This document shows positions 41,226 through 49,622 of a stretch of DNA of 64,000 nucleotides, piece after piece; the first letter of the stretch is position 1, and each line of letters opens with the position of its first letter. Below the pieces are notes generated by a model that saw only the letters and a program-made list of their open reading frames with translations, ran no database searches and was not told the origin of the DNA. The DNA is from Alphaproteobacteria bacterium SO-S41 (GTDB taxonomy: Bacteria > Pseudomonadota > Alphaproteobacteria > Micropepsales > Micropepsaceae), in the NCBI GenBank assembly GCA_019670725.1, contig AP024629.1, positions 1,860,001 to 1,924,000 on the forward strand, read 5' to 3'. Both the position numbers and the translations under genes were made by a program.

Positions 41226-41939
41226 ATGTCCATCTGGGGCAAGATAGGCGGAGCGGCCGCCGGGTTTATTCTGGGAGGCGGGCCGATCGGGGCCGCTTTG
41301 GGGGCGCTCGCGGGTCATGCGGTGTTCGACCGCGAGCCCGGCGAGGACGAGAAGCAGGTCGCCTTCACCATGGGCGTCACCGCGCTCGCCGCCAAGATGG
41401 CGCGGGCCGACGGGCAATCGACCGACGCCGAATTCAACGCCTTCAAGCGCATTGTCCATATCGAGCCGGGTTTCGAGGGCGACGTGCGCCGGGTCTACAT
41501 GCTGGCGCATGAGACGGTGGCGGGGTTCGAGGCCTATGCGAGCCAGCTCGGACGGCTGTTCCGCGACAATCCCGGTCTGCTGGAGGATCTGCTCGATGCG
41601 CTGTTCTTCGTCGCGGCGGCGGACGGGACGATCCACGATGCGGAACTCGCCTATCTGCATGAGGTGGCGCGGCGCTTCGGCATTTCGGACGCGGCGTTCA
41701 ACAATCTCTGCGCGTCGTATGGCGGGCCATGCGAGCCCGATCCCTATGCGCTGTTCAATATCGATCCCGATGCGACGGACGACGAGCTGCGCAAGGCGTA
41801 TCTGCAGGCGGTGCGCGAGAATCATCCCGACCGCATGATGGCGCGCGGCGCGCCGGCGGAATTCCTGGCGGTCGCCAACGAGAAACTGGCGCGCATCAAC
41901 ATCGCCTATGCCGAAATCCGGAAGGCGCGCGGCCTGTGA
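41226..41939 (+). CDS. DjlA-like membrane-associated co-chaperone (TerB-DnaJ)
   Basis: A 237-residue protein. The N-terminal glycine-rich hydrophobic stretch (MSIWGKIGGAAAGFILGGGP) resembles a membrane anchor. A TerB/DjlA domain follows (about 50-160), with DNPGLLEDLLDALFFVAAAD and DAELAYLHEVARRFGI. A C-terminal J domain (about 175-237) contains the HPD motif (RENHPDRM) needed to stimulate DnaK. It is a DjlA-type J protein, probably at the inner membrane. The stop codon overlaps the GTG of the amidase gene (GTGA), so the two are coupled. Confidence 0.9.
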   Translation: MSIWGKIGGAAAGFILGGGPIGAALGALAGHAVFDREPGEDEKQVAFTMGVTALAAKMARADGQSTDAEFNAFKRIVHIEPGFEGDVRRVYMLAHETVAGFEAYASQLGRLFRDNPGLLEDLLDALFFVAAADGTIHDAELAYLHEVARRFGISDAAFNNLCASYGGPCEPDPYALFNIDPDATDDELRKAYLQAVRENHPDRMMARGAPAEFLAVANEKLARINIAYAEIRKARGL

Positions 41940-42646
41940 CGCTGAAGATCGTCGCGTTGCCGTCGCCGAACTTCAACGAACGGCCCGGGCCGGTTGATAT
42001 GCTGGTGCTGCATTATACCGGCATGCCGAGCGCCAAGGGCGCGCTCGATATCCTGACTGACGGGACGCGCGAGAAGCGGGTGAGCGCGCATTACACGCTG
42101 GACCGCGACGGGACGTTCTACGCGCATGTGCCTGAGGACATGCGCGCGTGGCACGCGGGCGTGTCGTGGTGGGGCGGGCGCGACGATGTGAACTCGCGCT
42201 CGATCGGGATCGAGATCGTCAATCCCGGGCATGAGTGGGGCTATCGCGATTTTCCCAAGAAGCAGATCGATGCGTTGATCGCGATGTGCCGCGGCATCCT
42301 GCGGCGGCATCCGATCCCGGCGCGCAATGTCGTGGGGCATTCGGACATCGCGCCGGGGCGGAAGGTCGATCCGGGCGAAAAGTTTCCCTGGCCACGCCTG
42401 GCGCGAAACGGAATCGGGCTGTTTCCGCGCGCCGGTGTTGCGGCGGTGCAGGAGGGCGCGGTCGCCGAGACGCTGCGGGCGATCGGTTATGGCGTGGCGC
42501 CGGAGACCGACAAGCTGGTCGAGGTGGTGCTGAAGGAATTCCAGCGGCGGTTTCGCGTGGCGCAGATCGATGGTGTCGCGGACGAGGAAACGCGGCGGAT
42601 GCTGGCGGCGGTAGCGGCGGCAATCCATCCATCCTCGTCATCCTGA
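41936..42646 (+). CDS. N-acetylmuramoyl-L-alanine amidase (AmpD-like)
   Basis: The 236-residue protein has an amidase_2 (AmpD-like) domain. Zinc-ligand motifs are HYTGMPSAKGALDIL (His), WHAGVSWWGGRDDVN and the distal GHSDIAPGRKVDPGE (His-x-Asp). A peptidoglycan-binding-like C-terminal helical domain follows. No signal peptide is visible, which fits a cytoplasmic recycling enzyme cleaving anhydromuropeptides. The start is GTG 41936, coupled to the co-chaperone gene. The last codons and the stop TGA (42644-42646) lie inside a family A repeat, so the tail (HPSSSS) is repeat-made. Confidence 0.9.
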   Translation: MTLKIVALPSPNFNERPGPVDMLVLHYTGMPSAKGALDILTDGTREKRVSAHYTLDRDGTFYAHVPEDMRAWHAGVSWWGGRDDVNSRSIGIEIVNPGHEWGYRDFPKKQIDALIAMCRGILRRHPIPARNVVGHSDIAPGRKVDPGEKFPWPRLARNGIGLFPRAGVAAVQEGAVAETLRAIGYGVAPETDKLVEVVLKEFQRRFRVAQIDGVADEETRRMLAAVAAAIHPSSSS

Positions 42647-42743
42647 GGAGCGGTCGAAGACCGCGTCTCGAAGGACGCACGCTGCATCGGTGTGCGTGGT
42701 TCGAGGCTCCGCGCGTTCCGCGCTCCGCACCTCACCATGACGG
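42635..42743 (+). repeat. Family A intergenic palindromic repeat, copy 3
   Basis: CGTCATCCTGAGGAGCGGTC start, CGTCTCGAAGGACGCACGCT middle, CACCTCACCATGACGGCC end. Its first bases encode the last codons and TGA of the amidase gene. Confidence 0.8.
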
Positions 42744-42789
42744 CCACGGTGAACTTGACCGGTGGTCGATAAAAGCGCACCTCACGCCG

Positions 42790-43152
42790 GCGTCAGATGG
42801 CTGGATGGCCGCGGCATTTCGGTGTCGAGGAAAGTCCGGGCTCCACGGAGAGATGGTGCCGGGTAACCCCCGGCGGGGGCGACCCCAGGGATAGCGCCAC
42901 AGAAAACAAACCGCCCGGAACGCGTTCCGGGTCAGGGTGAAACGGTGGGGTAAGAGCCCACCGCGGATGCGGCAACGCAGACGGCACGGCAAGCCCCACC
43001 AGGAGCAAGACCGAATAGGGGTGGCATATGGGCCTTCTTCGGCTCGTCGCCCGGGTTGGTCGCGCGAGGCGTTCGGCAACGAACGTCCCAGAGGAATGGT
43101 CATCCATCCGCGCAAGCGGGGGACAGAACCCGGCTTACAGGCCATCTGACGC
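42790..43152 (+). ncRNA. rnpB: RNase P RNA, class A (alphaproteobacterial)
   Basis: The core GAGGAAAGTCCGGGCTCCAC, GGTGCCGGGTAACCCCCGGC, GGGCGACCCCAGGGATAGCG and CCACAGAAAACAAACCGCCC at the 5' side are conserved P RNA segments. GGTGGGGTAAGAGCCCACCG and GAACCCGGCTTACAGGCC complete the pseudoknot regions. GCGTCAGATGGC (42790-42801) pairs with GCCATCTGACGC (43141-43152) as the P1 helix, which fixes the ends. A T-rich run (TTTTCATTTTC) follows. It is the catalytic RNA that matures tRNA 5' ends. Minus-strand frames over it are chance. Confidence 0.96.
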
Positions 43153-43193
43153 TTTTCATTTTCTTTTTGAGGCCGAGGGCGAACGCCCAAGCC

Positions 43194-43303
43194 CGTGATC
43201 CTGAGGAGCGGCAACGGCCGCGTCTCGAAGGACGCACGCTGGAGCAGTGTGCTTGGTTCGAGGCTTCGCGCGTGCCGCGCTGCGCACCTCACCATGACGG
43301 AGA
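43194..43303 (+). repeat. Family A intergenic palindromic repeat, copy 4
   Basis: CGTGATCCTGAGGAGCGGCA start, GTCTCGAAGGACGCACGCTG middle, GCACCTCACCATGACGGAG end. With copy 3 it brackets rnpB in the same orientation. Confidence 0.8.
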
Positions 43304-43355
43304 GCGGAGCAGTCACGGGCGAGGCCGGGCCGTCGAGAAATTTTCGATGCTCTCC

Positions 43356-43384
43356 TTGACACATACTTTCGATATATCTAAATA
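43356..43384 (+). promoter_or_regulatory. PadR gene promoter with overlapping palindrome
   Basis: TTGACA (43356-43361) and TAAATA (43379-43384) have a 17-bp spacer. A 16-bp near-palindrome TTTCGATATATCTAAA (43367-43382), with one mismatched pair, lies across the spacer and the -10 box, a likely autorepression site for the PadR protein. Confidence 0.6.
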
Positions 43385-43417
43385 CCGGCTCACATGATCG
43401 AACGAAAGGACATGCAC

Positions 43418-44062
43418 ATGTATGGCAGATGCCATTCCGGCGAAGGACGCCGGGACAAGATGCGCGCCGCATGGCGCGAGATGGCCGAGCGCGGTTTTGC
43501 GCCCGGCGGGCGTGGTGAGCGCGGCGGTCGCGGCGGCTTTGGCCGGGGCGAGGGCGGTTTTGGCGGGTTCGGGCGCTTCGGCGGCCCCGGCGGTGGCGGG
43601 CGGATGCTCGGCCATGGAGACCTGCGCCTGCTGCTGCTGGCGCTGATCGGCGAGAAGCCCCGTCACGGCTATGACCTCATCCGCGCGGTGGAGGAGAAGT
43701 TCGGCGGCGCCTACGCGCCCAGCCCCGGCGCGGTCTATCCCACGCTGCAGATGCTGGAAGAGCAGGACCTGATCCGGGCGGAAGCGTCGGAGGGCTCCAA
43801 GAAGCTCTTCGCGATCACGCCCGAAGGCCAGGCCTTCCTGAAGGAGAACGACGCGGCGGTGCAGGGCATCCTGACGCGCATCGCGATGGCGGCGGCGGCC
43901 TTCTCGACCGAAGCCACTCCGGACAGCGTGCGCGAGGCGGTGAAGACCCTGAAGCAGGCGCTGCAGATGCGACGCGGTCCCTGGAGCGACGAAGAGGCGG
44001 CGCGGGTGCGCGGCCTGATCGAAAAGGCGGCCCGGGATATTTTGGGAACGAGCGGCAGCTAG
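43418..44062 (+). CDS. PadR-family transcriptional regulator
   Basis: The N-terminus (about residues 1-65) is an Arg/Gly/Phe-rich low-complexity region (GGRGERGGRGGFGRGEGGFG). The winged helix follows (LRLLLLALIGEKPRHGYDLI, YAPSPGAVYPTLQMLEEQDL) and then a C-terminal helical dimerisation arm. The frame opens at ATG 43394, but AAAGGA gives the best spacing to ATG 43418 (214 residues). Gly-rich N-termini are typical of this PadR group. No target is identified, but the operator overlap suggests self-control. Confidence 0.9.
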   Translation: MYGRCHSGEGRRDKMRAAWREMAERGFAPGGRGERGGRGGFGRGEGGFGGFGRFGGPGGGGRMLGHGDLRLLLLALIGEKPRHGYDLIRAVEEKFGGAYAPSPGAVYPTLQMLEEQDLIRAEASEGSKKLFAITPEGQAFLKENDAAVQGILTRIAMAAAAFSTEATPDSVREAVKTLKQALQMRRGPWSDEEAARVRGLIEKAARDILGTSGS

Positions 44063-44092
44063 CCTGTCGCTTCAGTCCTGATCCAACCCCTC

Positions 44093-44174
44093 GTCATGGC
44101 CGGGCCTGACCCGGCCATCCAGCCGGCACCGCTCGGTTGCCCCTGGATGGCCGCCTCGTGGGCGGCCATGACGG
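44093..44174 (+). repeat. Family B-type inverted repeat
   Basis: GTCATGGCCGGGCCTGACCC at one end and GGCGGCCATGACGG at the other, with CCATCCAGCC / CTGGATGG inside. It sits just downstream of the PadR gene. Confidence 0.7.
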
Positions 44175-44611
44175 AAATGGGCTGGATTGGGATCTTGCTC
44201 GATGCGTAACCCCGCCTGAATGGCCCCCACAGAGTTACCCACAGGCGGAAGCGGTGCTTCCGCCTGTGTTGTTTGCGAAACAGGCGGCGGGAAATTTCGG
44301 CGCAAATGCGAGTCTAAATCGGGATATCCACAGCACTGTCCACTATTGTTCTTGGCTTGTTCCGCGTTTTACCAAATCTTTACTATACAGACGCACAATT
44401 TGGTCCACAGGACGGCGAAAAGTCCAAACCTTTCAAAGTTCTAAACCTCATTTCCATTGACGGCCCGGTTTTCCCCATGGTATCCCAAATCGTCCCAAAC
44501 GAGGGGCGAGGGGTGCCCAATCGGGCCCATCCGGCGACCACCGTGTGAACCCAGCCCTCCGCCTCCGTAATCGGGACGTCGGCATGGGGATGTGCCGGTT
44601 GGGCGGGGTGA
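44175..44611. other. 437-bp leader region upstream of mraZ
   Basis: Non-coding by absence of any credible frame. It is AT-richer than the surrounding genes and contains TTGACG near 44457-44462, a set of MraZ boxes from 44473, and repeated GGCGGAAGCGG-type sequences near 44245-44270 (GGAAGCGGTGCTTCCGCCTG forms a hairpin). It is the probable control region of the dcw cluster. Confidence 0.6.
44473..44529 (+). promoter_or_regulatory. MraZ operator boxes
   Basis: Three pentamers CCCCA (44473-44477), TCCCA (44483-44487) and TCCCA (44493-44497) are separated by exactly 5 bp. Two more, GCCCA (44515-44519) and GCCCA (44525-44529), are also 5 bp apart. On the minus strand these read TGGGN-N5-TGGGN, the known MraZ recognition pattern in bacteria. 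A TTGACG lies just upstream at 44457-44462. This implies MraZ autoregulation of the dcw promoter. Confidence 0.75.
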
Positions 44612-45106
44612 ATGTCTAAGTTCTACTCCAATTTCGAGAAGCAGATCGACGCGAAGGGACGCGTGTCGGTGCCGGCGCCGTTTCGCGCGTCGGTCAGTGC
44701 GCTCGGTGGAGACCGCATCTACTGTTTCCCCAGCTTTGTCGACGCGGCGATCGAGTGCTATCCGCCGCCGGCCTATTTCGCGCTGCTGGAGCGCATCGAA
44801 GGCATCGTCGAAAGCCCCGAAGCGCGCGAGCAGCTGGAGCTCGCGGTCATCACGCGCGGCGTCGAGCTGGCGTTCGACGGCGAGGGCCGGGTCATGTTGC
44901 CCGAGCGGCTGCTGAAGGCGGTCGGCATCGAGAAGGCCATCACCTTTGCCGGGCGCGGCGACCGCTTCCAGATCTGGGCGCCCGAGGAATTCGCACGCAT
45001 CGAGGCCGAGGCGATGGCCAAGGCCGCGCAGTACCGCCACCTGCTGCTGACCGGCGCGAAGTCGCCGGCCATCCCCGCGGCGCCCAAGAGCGAGGGCGTG
45101 CTGTGA
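44612..45106 (+). CDS. mraZ: Transcriptional regulator MraZ
   Basis: A 164-residue protein with two AbrB-like (SpoVT) swapped hairpin domains. The repeated motif is seen as QIDAKGRVSVPAPFR and FDGEGRVMLPERLLK. MraZ forms rings and binds TGGGN repeats upstream of its own gene; such boxes are present at 44473-44529. It is the first gene of the cluster. The stop codon overlaps the rsmH GTG (GTGA), indicating coupling. Confidence 0.96.
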   Translation: MSKFYSNFEKQIDAKGRVSVPAPFRASVSALGGDRIYCFPSFVDAAIECYPPPAYFALLERIEGIVESPEAREQLELAVITRGVELAFDGEGRVMLPERLLKAVGIEKAITFAGRGDRFQIWAPEEFARIEAEAMAKAAQYRHLLLTGAKSPAIPAAPKSEGVL

Positions 45107-46089
45107 GCGAGCGGCATATCCCGGTCCTGCTGGACGAAGTGATCGCGGCGCTGGCGCCACAGGCTGGCGAGCGCATGATCGACGGCACGTTCGGCGCGGG
45201 TGGCTATAGCCGCGCGATCCTGGCGACCGCGGGCGTGCATGTGCTGGGCATCGACCGCGACCCGAGCGCCATCGCGGCCGGCGAGGCGCTGGGTCTTGCC
45301 CATCTCACCATCAGAAGCGGCGTTTATTCCGACATGGAAGCGCTGGCGGACGCGGCCGGCTTCGCGCCGGCCAACGGCATCGTGCTGGATATCGGCGTCT
45401 CGTCCATGCAGATCGACGATGCGGCGCGCGGCTTTTCCTTCCAGAAGGACGGGCCGCTGGACATGCGCATGTCGTCGGACGGGCCGAGCGCCGCCGACGT
45501 CGTCAATCGCGGCAGCGAAGGCCTGATCGCCGACATCCTGTTCCATTACGGCGAAGAGCGCCGCGCGCGGGCCATCGCCAAGGCGATCGTCGCGCAGCGC
45601 AAGGACAAGAAATTCGAGCAGACGAGCGATCTCGTCGCCGCCGTCGTCTCGGTGCTGGGGCGCGGCCGGCCGGACCAGATCCATCCCGCGACGCGCACCT
45701 TCCAGGCGCTGCGCATCTTCGTGAACGACGAGCTCGGCGAGCTCGCGCGCGGGCTCGCCGCCGCCGAGCGCCTGCTGGCGCCTGAGGGGCGGCTCGCGGT
45801 CGTCACCTTCCATTCGCTGGAAGACCGCATCGTGAAGCGTTTCCTCGCCGCGCGTTGCGGCCGTCAGGCCGGGCCGTCGCGCCACATGCCGCAACTGCCG
45901 AGCGCGACGCCGAGCTTCTCGCAGCTCGAAAAGGGCGTCGTGTCGGCCAGCGATGAAGAGCTGGCCCGCAATCCGCGCGCCCGCTCCGCCAAGCTGCGCG
46001 CCGCCCGCCGCACCCATGCCCCGGCCCACAAGGCCGACGCGCTCGATTTCAACGTGCCTGCCGTTAGCTCAGAGGAGTGGTCGCGATGA
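45103..46089 (+). CDS. rsmH: 16S rRNA m4C1402 methyltransferase RsmH (MraW)
   Basis: The 328-residue SAM-dependent enzyme starts with VSERHIPVLLDEVIAALAPQ. It shows DGTFGAGGYSRAIL (SAM site), VLDIGVSSMQIDDAARGFSF and the C-terminal VTFHSLEDRIVKRFLAAR, all hallmarks of RsmH. It methylates N4 of C1402 in 16S rRNA. GTG 45103 is chosen since it overlaps mraZ; the longer frame at 44755 lies within mraZ in another frame. It overlaps ftsL by 4 bp. Confidence 0.96.
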   Translation: MSERHIPVLLDEVIAALAPQAGERMIDGTFGAGGYSRAILATAGVHVLGIDRDPSAIAAGEALGLAHLTIRSGVYSDMEALADAAGFAPANGIVLDIGVSSMQIDDAARGFSFQKDGPLDMRMSSDGPSAADVVNRGSEGLIADILFHYGEERRARAIAKAIVAQRKDKKFEQTSDLVAAVVSVLGRGRPDQIHPATRTFQALRIFVNDELGELARGLAAAERLLAPEGRLAVVTFHSLEDRIVKRFLAARCGRQAGPSRHMPQLPSATPSFSQLEKGVVSASDEELARNPRARSAKLRAARRTHAPAHKADALDFNVPAVSSEEWSR

Positions 46090-46478
46090 TCCGCGCTCTC
46101 AATCTCGCCATGTTGGCGCTTACCGTGATGATCTGCTTCGGCCTCTATCGCGTGACCCACGCGGCGCAAGAGCGCGAGGCCGATCTCCGCAAGGTCGAAA
46201 GCCAGATCTCGGAAGAGGAGCGGGCGATCGGCGTGCTGAAGGCGGAATGGACTCATCTCAGCCAGCCTTCGAAGATGCAGGCCATGGCGACGCGCTATCT
46301 CGACCTGCAGCCGATGAAGGCGACCCAGATCGCGTATCTCAACGACATTCCGATGCGCCCCGAGGGCTCGCTGTCCGACATTGACGCGATCCCGTTCGCC
46401 AAGACCGCGAACGGCGCGCCGGTCTATGACGATAGCGCGCCAACCCCGCTCGCCAAGCCGAAATCCGTGGAGCGCTGA
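46086..46478 (+). CDS. ftsL: Cell-division protein FtsL
   Basis: The 130-residue bitopic protein has an N-terminal membrane helix (about 2-22, LNLAMLALTVMICFGLYRVT) and a periplasmic coiled-coil (READLRKVESQISEEERAI, LKAEWTHLSQP). The L-P-E/P-x-R-like tail is poorly conserved, as usual for FtsL. The assignment rests on topology and position between rsmH and ftsI. ATG 46086 overlaps the rsmH stop (ATGA). FtsL joins FtsB and FtsQ in the divisome. Confidence 0.88.
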   Translation: MIRALNLAMLALTVMICFGLYRVTHAAQEREADLRKVESQISEEERAIGVLKAEWTHLSQPSKMQAMATRYLDLQPMKATQIAYLNDIPMRPEGSLSDIDAIPFAKTANGAPVYDDSAPTPLAKPKSVER

Positions 46479-46480
46479 GT

Positions 46481-48175
46481 ATGGCACCGTCCGGCGAGGA
46501 TCCGCGGGCAAGACGTCTCCGCGAGCGGGCCGATCCCGCGCGCGGCCGTGTGGCATTCTGCGCCGCGGTGTTTGTCGGCGTTTTCTCGCTGATCGGCGCG
46601 CGCATGGTGCAGATCGCGCTGTTCAACGACGGTGGCGAAAAGGGCAGTGCCCTCGCGACGGTCGGCCCGATCGGGCGGCCCGACATTCTGGACCGCAACG
46701 GCGTGATCCTGGCGACTGACCTTTCAGTCGCGTCGGTCTATGCCGATCCGCGCAGCGTGTGGGATGCGGCGGAAACCGCGCGGGCGCTGGCGACGGTGTT
46801 CCCTGAACTCAATGTCGAGGAACTGACCGCGAAGCTGTCGACCAAGACGGCCTTCGTGTGGATCAAGCGCGATATCACGCCGCGCCAGCACGCGGCGGTG
46901 CACGATCTCGGCCTTGCTGGCATCGATTTCCGCCAGGAGCTGAAGCGCGTCTATCCCAATGGTCGGGCCGCGGCGCATGTCATCGGCTTCGTCGATGTCG
47001 ACAATAAGGGCCTCGGCGGCATCGAGCGGGCGATCGACACGACGCTGGCCGACAAGGTCGCGCATGGCGAACCGGTGCGCCTGTCCATCGACGTGCGCGT
47101 GCAGCATGTCGTGGAAGACGAGTTGGCGAAGACCGTTCAGACCTTCAGCGCAATCGGCGGCGCCGGACTGGTGATGGACGTGCAGACGGGCGAGGTGATC
47201 GCCATGGTCTCGCTGCCCGACTTTGACCCCAATCACGTGATGGATGATCCGGCGGAGAATAGGTTCAACCGCAATACGCTCGGCGTCTACGAGATGGGCT
47301 CGACGTTCAAATCGTTCAACACGGCCATGGCGCTGGATGCCGGCGTTTCGTCGAAGGATTATTTCGACGCGCGCGGCTCGATCCGCATCGGCCGCTTCAC
47401 GATCAAGGACTATCACCCGATGGGCCGCGCCCTGACGGTTGAGGAAATCTTCGAGCATTCGTCCAATGTCGGCTCGGCCAACATGGCGCGGAAGTTCGGC
47501 GAGGATCACCAGAAGTCGTTCCTCGCCTCGCTCGGCCAGCTGGAGCCGATGCCGTTGGAGCTGCCCGAGCGCGGCGCGCCGCTTTATCCCAAGAACTGGG
47601 GCGAGGTCGCGATGCTGACGATCTCGTTCGGCCACGGCATCGCGGTGTCGCCCATGCATGTCGTGACCGGCGTGTCGGCGATGGCGAATGGCGGCATGTT
47701 CATCCAGCCGACCGTGCTGATGCGCGACGCCAAGGCGCCGCTGCCCGAACATCGCGTGCTGAAGGAAGAGACGAGTTCGGAGATGAACCGCCTGTTTCGC
47801 CTGGTGGTCGAGAAGGGCACCGCGCGCAAGGCCGACGTGCCCGGCTATCCCGTCGGCGGCAAGACCGGCACGGCGGAAAAGATCAGCGGGCGCGGTTATG
47901 CGCACAAGACGCTGCTCTCGTCGTTCATCGGCGTCTTCCCCGCGAACAAACCGCAATATGCGGTGCTGGTGATCGTCGACGAGCCGAAAGGCACGAAGGA
48001 AACTTCGGGTTTCGCGACTGGCGGCTGGACCGCCGCGCCGGCGACCAGCCGCATCGTCGCGCGCATCGCGCCGATGCTGGGCGTCGAGCCGACGCGCGAT
48101 CCCAATGCCGCGCCGCCGGTGGTGGCGAAGGCGGATTCCGAAGCCGATGCCGTGATGCTGGCGCAGGATCATTGA
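46481..48175 (+). CDS. ftsI: Peptidoglycan transpeptidase FtsI (PBP3)
   Basis: A 564-residue septal D,D-transpeptidase. After a short cytoplasmic tail, a membrane helix (about 24-44, AFCAAVFVGVFSLIGARMVQ) anchors a PBP dimerisation domain and the transpeptidase domain. Active-site motifs are STFK (Ser near residue 274), SSN near 328 and KTGTAEK near 464. Length fits alphaproteobacterial FtsI. It acts with FtsW in septal wall synthesis. It follows ftsL by 2 bp. Confidence 0.96.
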   Translation: MAPSGEDPRARRLRERADPARGRVAFCAAVFVGVFSLIGARMVQIALFNDGGEKGSALATVGPIGRPDILDRNGVILATDLSVASVYADPRSVWDAAETARALATVFPELNVEELTAKLSTKTAFVWIKRDITPRQHAAVHDLGLAGIDFRQELKRVYPNGRAAAHVIGFVDVDNKGLGGIERAIDTTLADKVAHGEPVRLSIDVRVQHVVEDELAKTVQTFSAIGGAGLVMDVQTGEVIAMVSLPDFDPNHVMDDPAENRFNRNTLGVYEMGSTFKSFNTAMALDAGVSSKDYFDARGSIRIGRFTIKDYHPMGRALTVEEIFEHSSNVGSANMARKFGEDHQKSFLASLGQLEPMPLELPERGAPLYPKNWGEVAMLTISFGHGIAVSPMHVVTGVSAMANGGMFIQPTVLMRDAKAPLPEHRVLKEETSSEMNRLFRLVVEKGTARKADVPGYPVGGKTGTAEKISGRGYAHKTLLSSFIGVFPANKPQYAVLVIVDEPKGTKETSGFATGGWTAAPATSRIVARIAPMLGVEPTRDPNAAPPVVAKADSEADAVMLAQDH

Positions 48176-48179
48176 TCGC

Positions 48180-49622
48180 ATGAAGCTTTCCGCGCTCATC
48201 GACGGCTGGCAGGGGGCAGGCGATCCCGAGATCGCCGGGCTGACCGCCGACAGCCGGGCGGTGAAGCCGGGTTTCCTGTTCGCCGCGCTGCCGGGCGTGA
48301 AGGCGGACGGACGGACGTTCATTCCCAAGGCGATCGACGCCGGGGCCGCGGCCGTCATCGCTGTGCCCGGCACCGACGCCGCCGTGCCGGTCGTCGCGAA
48401 CGACAATCCGCGCAAAGCCTTCTCGCTGGCCGCAGCGCGCTTCTATGGCCGCCAGCCGGCGGTGGTCGCCGCGATCACCGGGACCAACGGCAAGACCTCC
48501 ATCGCCGCCTTCGTGCGCCAGATCTTCACGGCCTGCGGTCGACAGGCTGCGAGCATTGGTACGGTCGGCATCGTCTCGCCCTCGGGCGAGCGGGCGCTGA
48601 GCCATACGACGCCCGATCCGGTCGTGGTGCATGAGGCGCTGGCGCGGCTGGCGGACGAGGGCGTGACGCATCTCGCGCTGGAGGCGTCGAGCCACGGGCT
48701 CGATCAGTACCGGCTGGACGGGGTGAAGATCGCCGCCGCCGCCTTTACCAATCTGACGCGCGACCATCTCGACTATCACGAGACGTTCGACGCCTATCGC
48801 GACGCCAAGCTGCGGCTTTTCATCGAAGTGGTGGAGGCGGACGGCGTGGCGGTGATCGACGCCGATGGCGACGGGGCCGAGGATTTCGTGGCGGCGTCGC
48901 GTCGGCGCGGCCTCAGGGTTCACACGGTCGGCGAGCAGGGCGAGATGCTGCGGCTCGTGGCGCGCGAGGCGCATATCGACGGCCAGGTGCTGACTGTCGC
49001 GCATGGCGGCATCCGCTATATCGTGCGCCTGCCGCTGGCGGGCTCGTTCCAGGCGTCGAACGCGTTGGTCGCCGCGGGGATTGCGATCGGACTGGGCGAG
49101 AGCCCGTCGCAGGTTTTCTCGGCTCTTGCCGCGCTGAAGGGCGCGAAGGGCCGGCTGGAGCACGTCGCGACGTCGCAGGCCGGCGCGCCGATCTTCGTCG
49201 ACTACGCCCATACGCCGGATGCGCTGGAGACCGTGCTGCAGACCATGCGCCCGCATGTGCAGGGCAAGCTGGTCGTCGTGTTCGGCTGCGGCGGTGATCG
49301 CGATCCCGGCAAGCGTCCGTTGATGGGCGCGGCTGCGGCGGCAAACGCTGATGTCGTGATCGTCACCGACGACAATCCGCGCACCGAAGATCCCGCGCTT
49401 ATTCGTGCCGCAGCGCTGACGGGTGCGCCGGGCGCGCGCGAGATTGGCGACCGGGCCGAGGCGATCGATGTCGCGGTGGCGGCGCTGGCCGAGGGCGACA
49501 TTCTGGTGATCGCGGGCAAGGGTCACGAAGCCGGGCAGACCATCGGTACGGTGACGCTGCCCTTCGATGATGGCGACGAAGCGCGCCGCGCGGCCGTTTC
49601 GCATGGCGGGCGGTCTCTATGA
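48180..49622 (+). CDS. murE: UDP-MurNAc-L-Ala-D-Glu:meso-DAP ligase MurE
   Basis: The 480-residue ATP-dependent ligase adds the third residue of the stem peptide. It shows the P-loop GTNGKTSIAAF, LEASSHGL, FTNLTRDHLDYH and the DNPR motif (TDDNPRTEDPALI), which in this family indicates meso-diaminopimelate as substrate rather than lysine. It starts 4 bp after ftsI and overlaps murF by ATGA. Confidence 0.96.
   Translation: MKLSALIDGWQGAGDPEIAGLTADSRAVKPGFLFAALPGVKADGRTFIPKAIDAGAAAVIAVPGTDAAVPVVANDNPRKAFSLAAARFYGRQPAVVAAITGTNGKTSIAAFVRQIFTACGRQAASIGTVGIVSPSGERALSHTTPDPVVVHEALARLADEGVTHLALEASSHGLDQYRLDGVKIAAAAFTNLTRDHLDYHETFDAYRDAKLRLFIEVVEADGVAVIDADGDGAEDFVAASRRRGLRVHTVGEQGEMLRLVAREAHIDGQVLTVAHGGIRYIVRLPLAGSFQASNALVAAGIAIGLGESPSQVFSALAALKGAKGRLEHVATSQAGAPIFVDYAHTPDALETVLQTMRPHVQGKLVVVFGCGGDRDPGKRPLMGAAAAANADVVIVTDDNPRTEDPALIRAAALTGAPGAREIGDRAEAIDVAVAALAEGDILVIAGKGHEAGQTIGTVTLPFDDGDEARRAAVSHGGRSL

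Noticed and set aside
42732-43472. Minus-strand ORF over the RNase P RNA gene
   Set aside because: The region is a structured RNA gene flanked by repeats; the frame has no coding support.
46724-48415. 563-codon minus-strand ORF opposite ftsI and murE
   Set aside because: Antisense shadow of the dcw genes.
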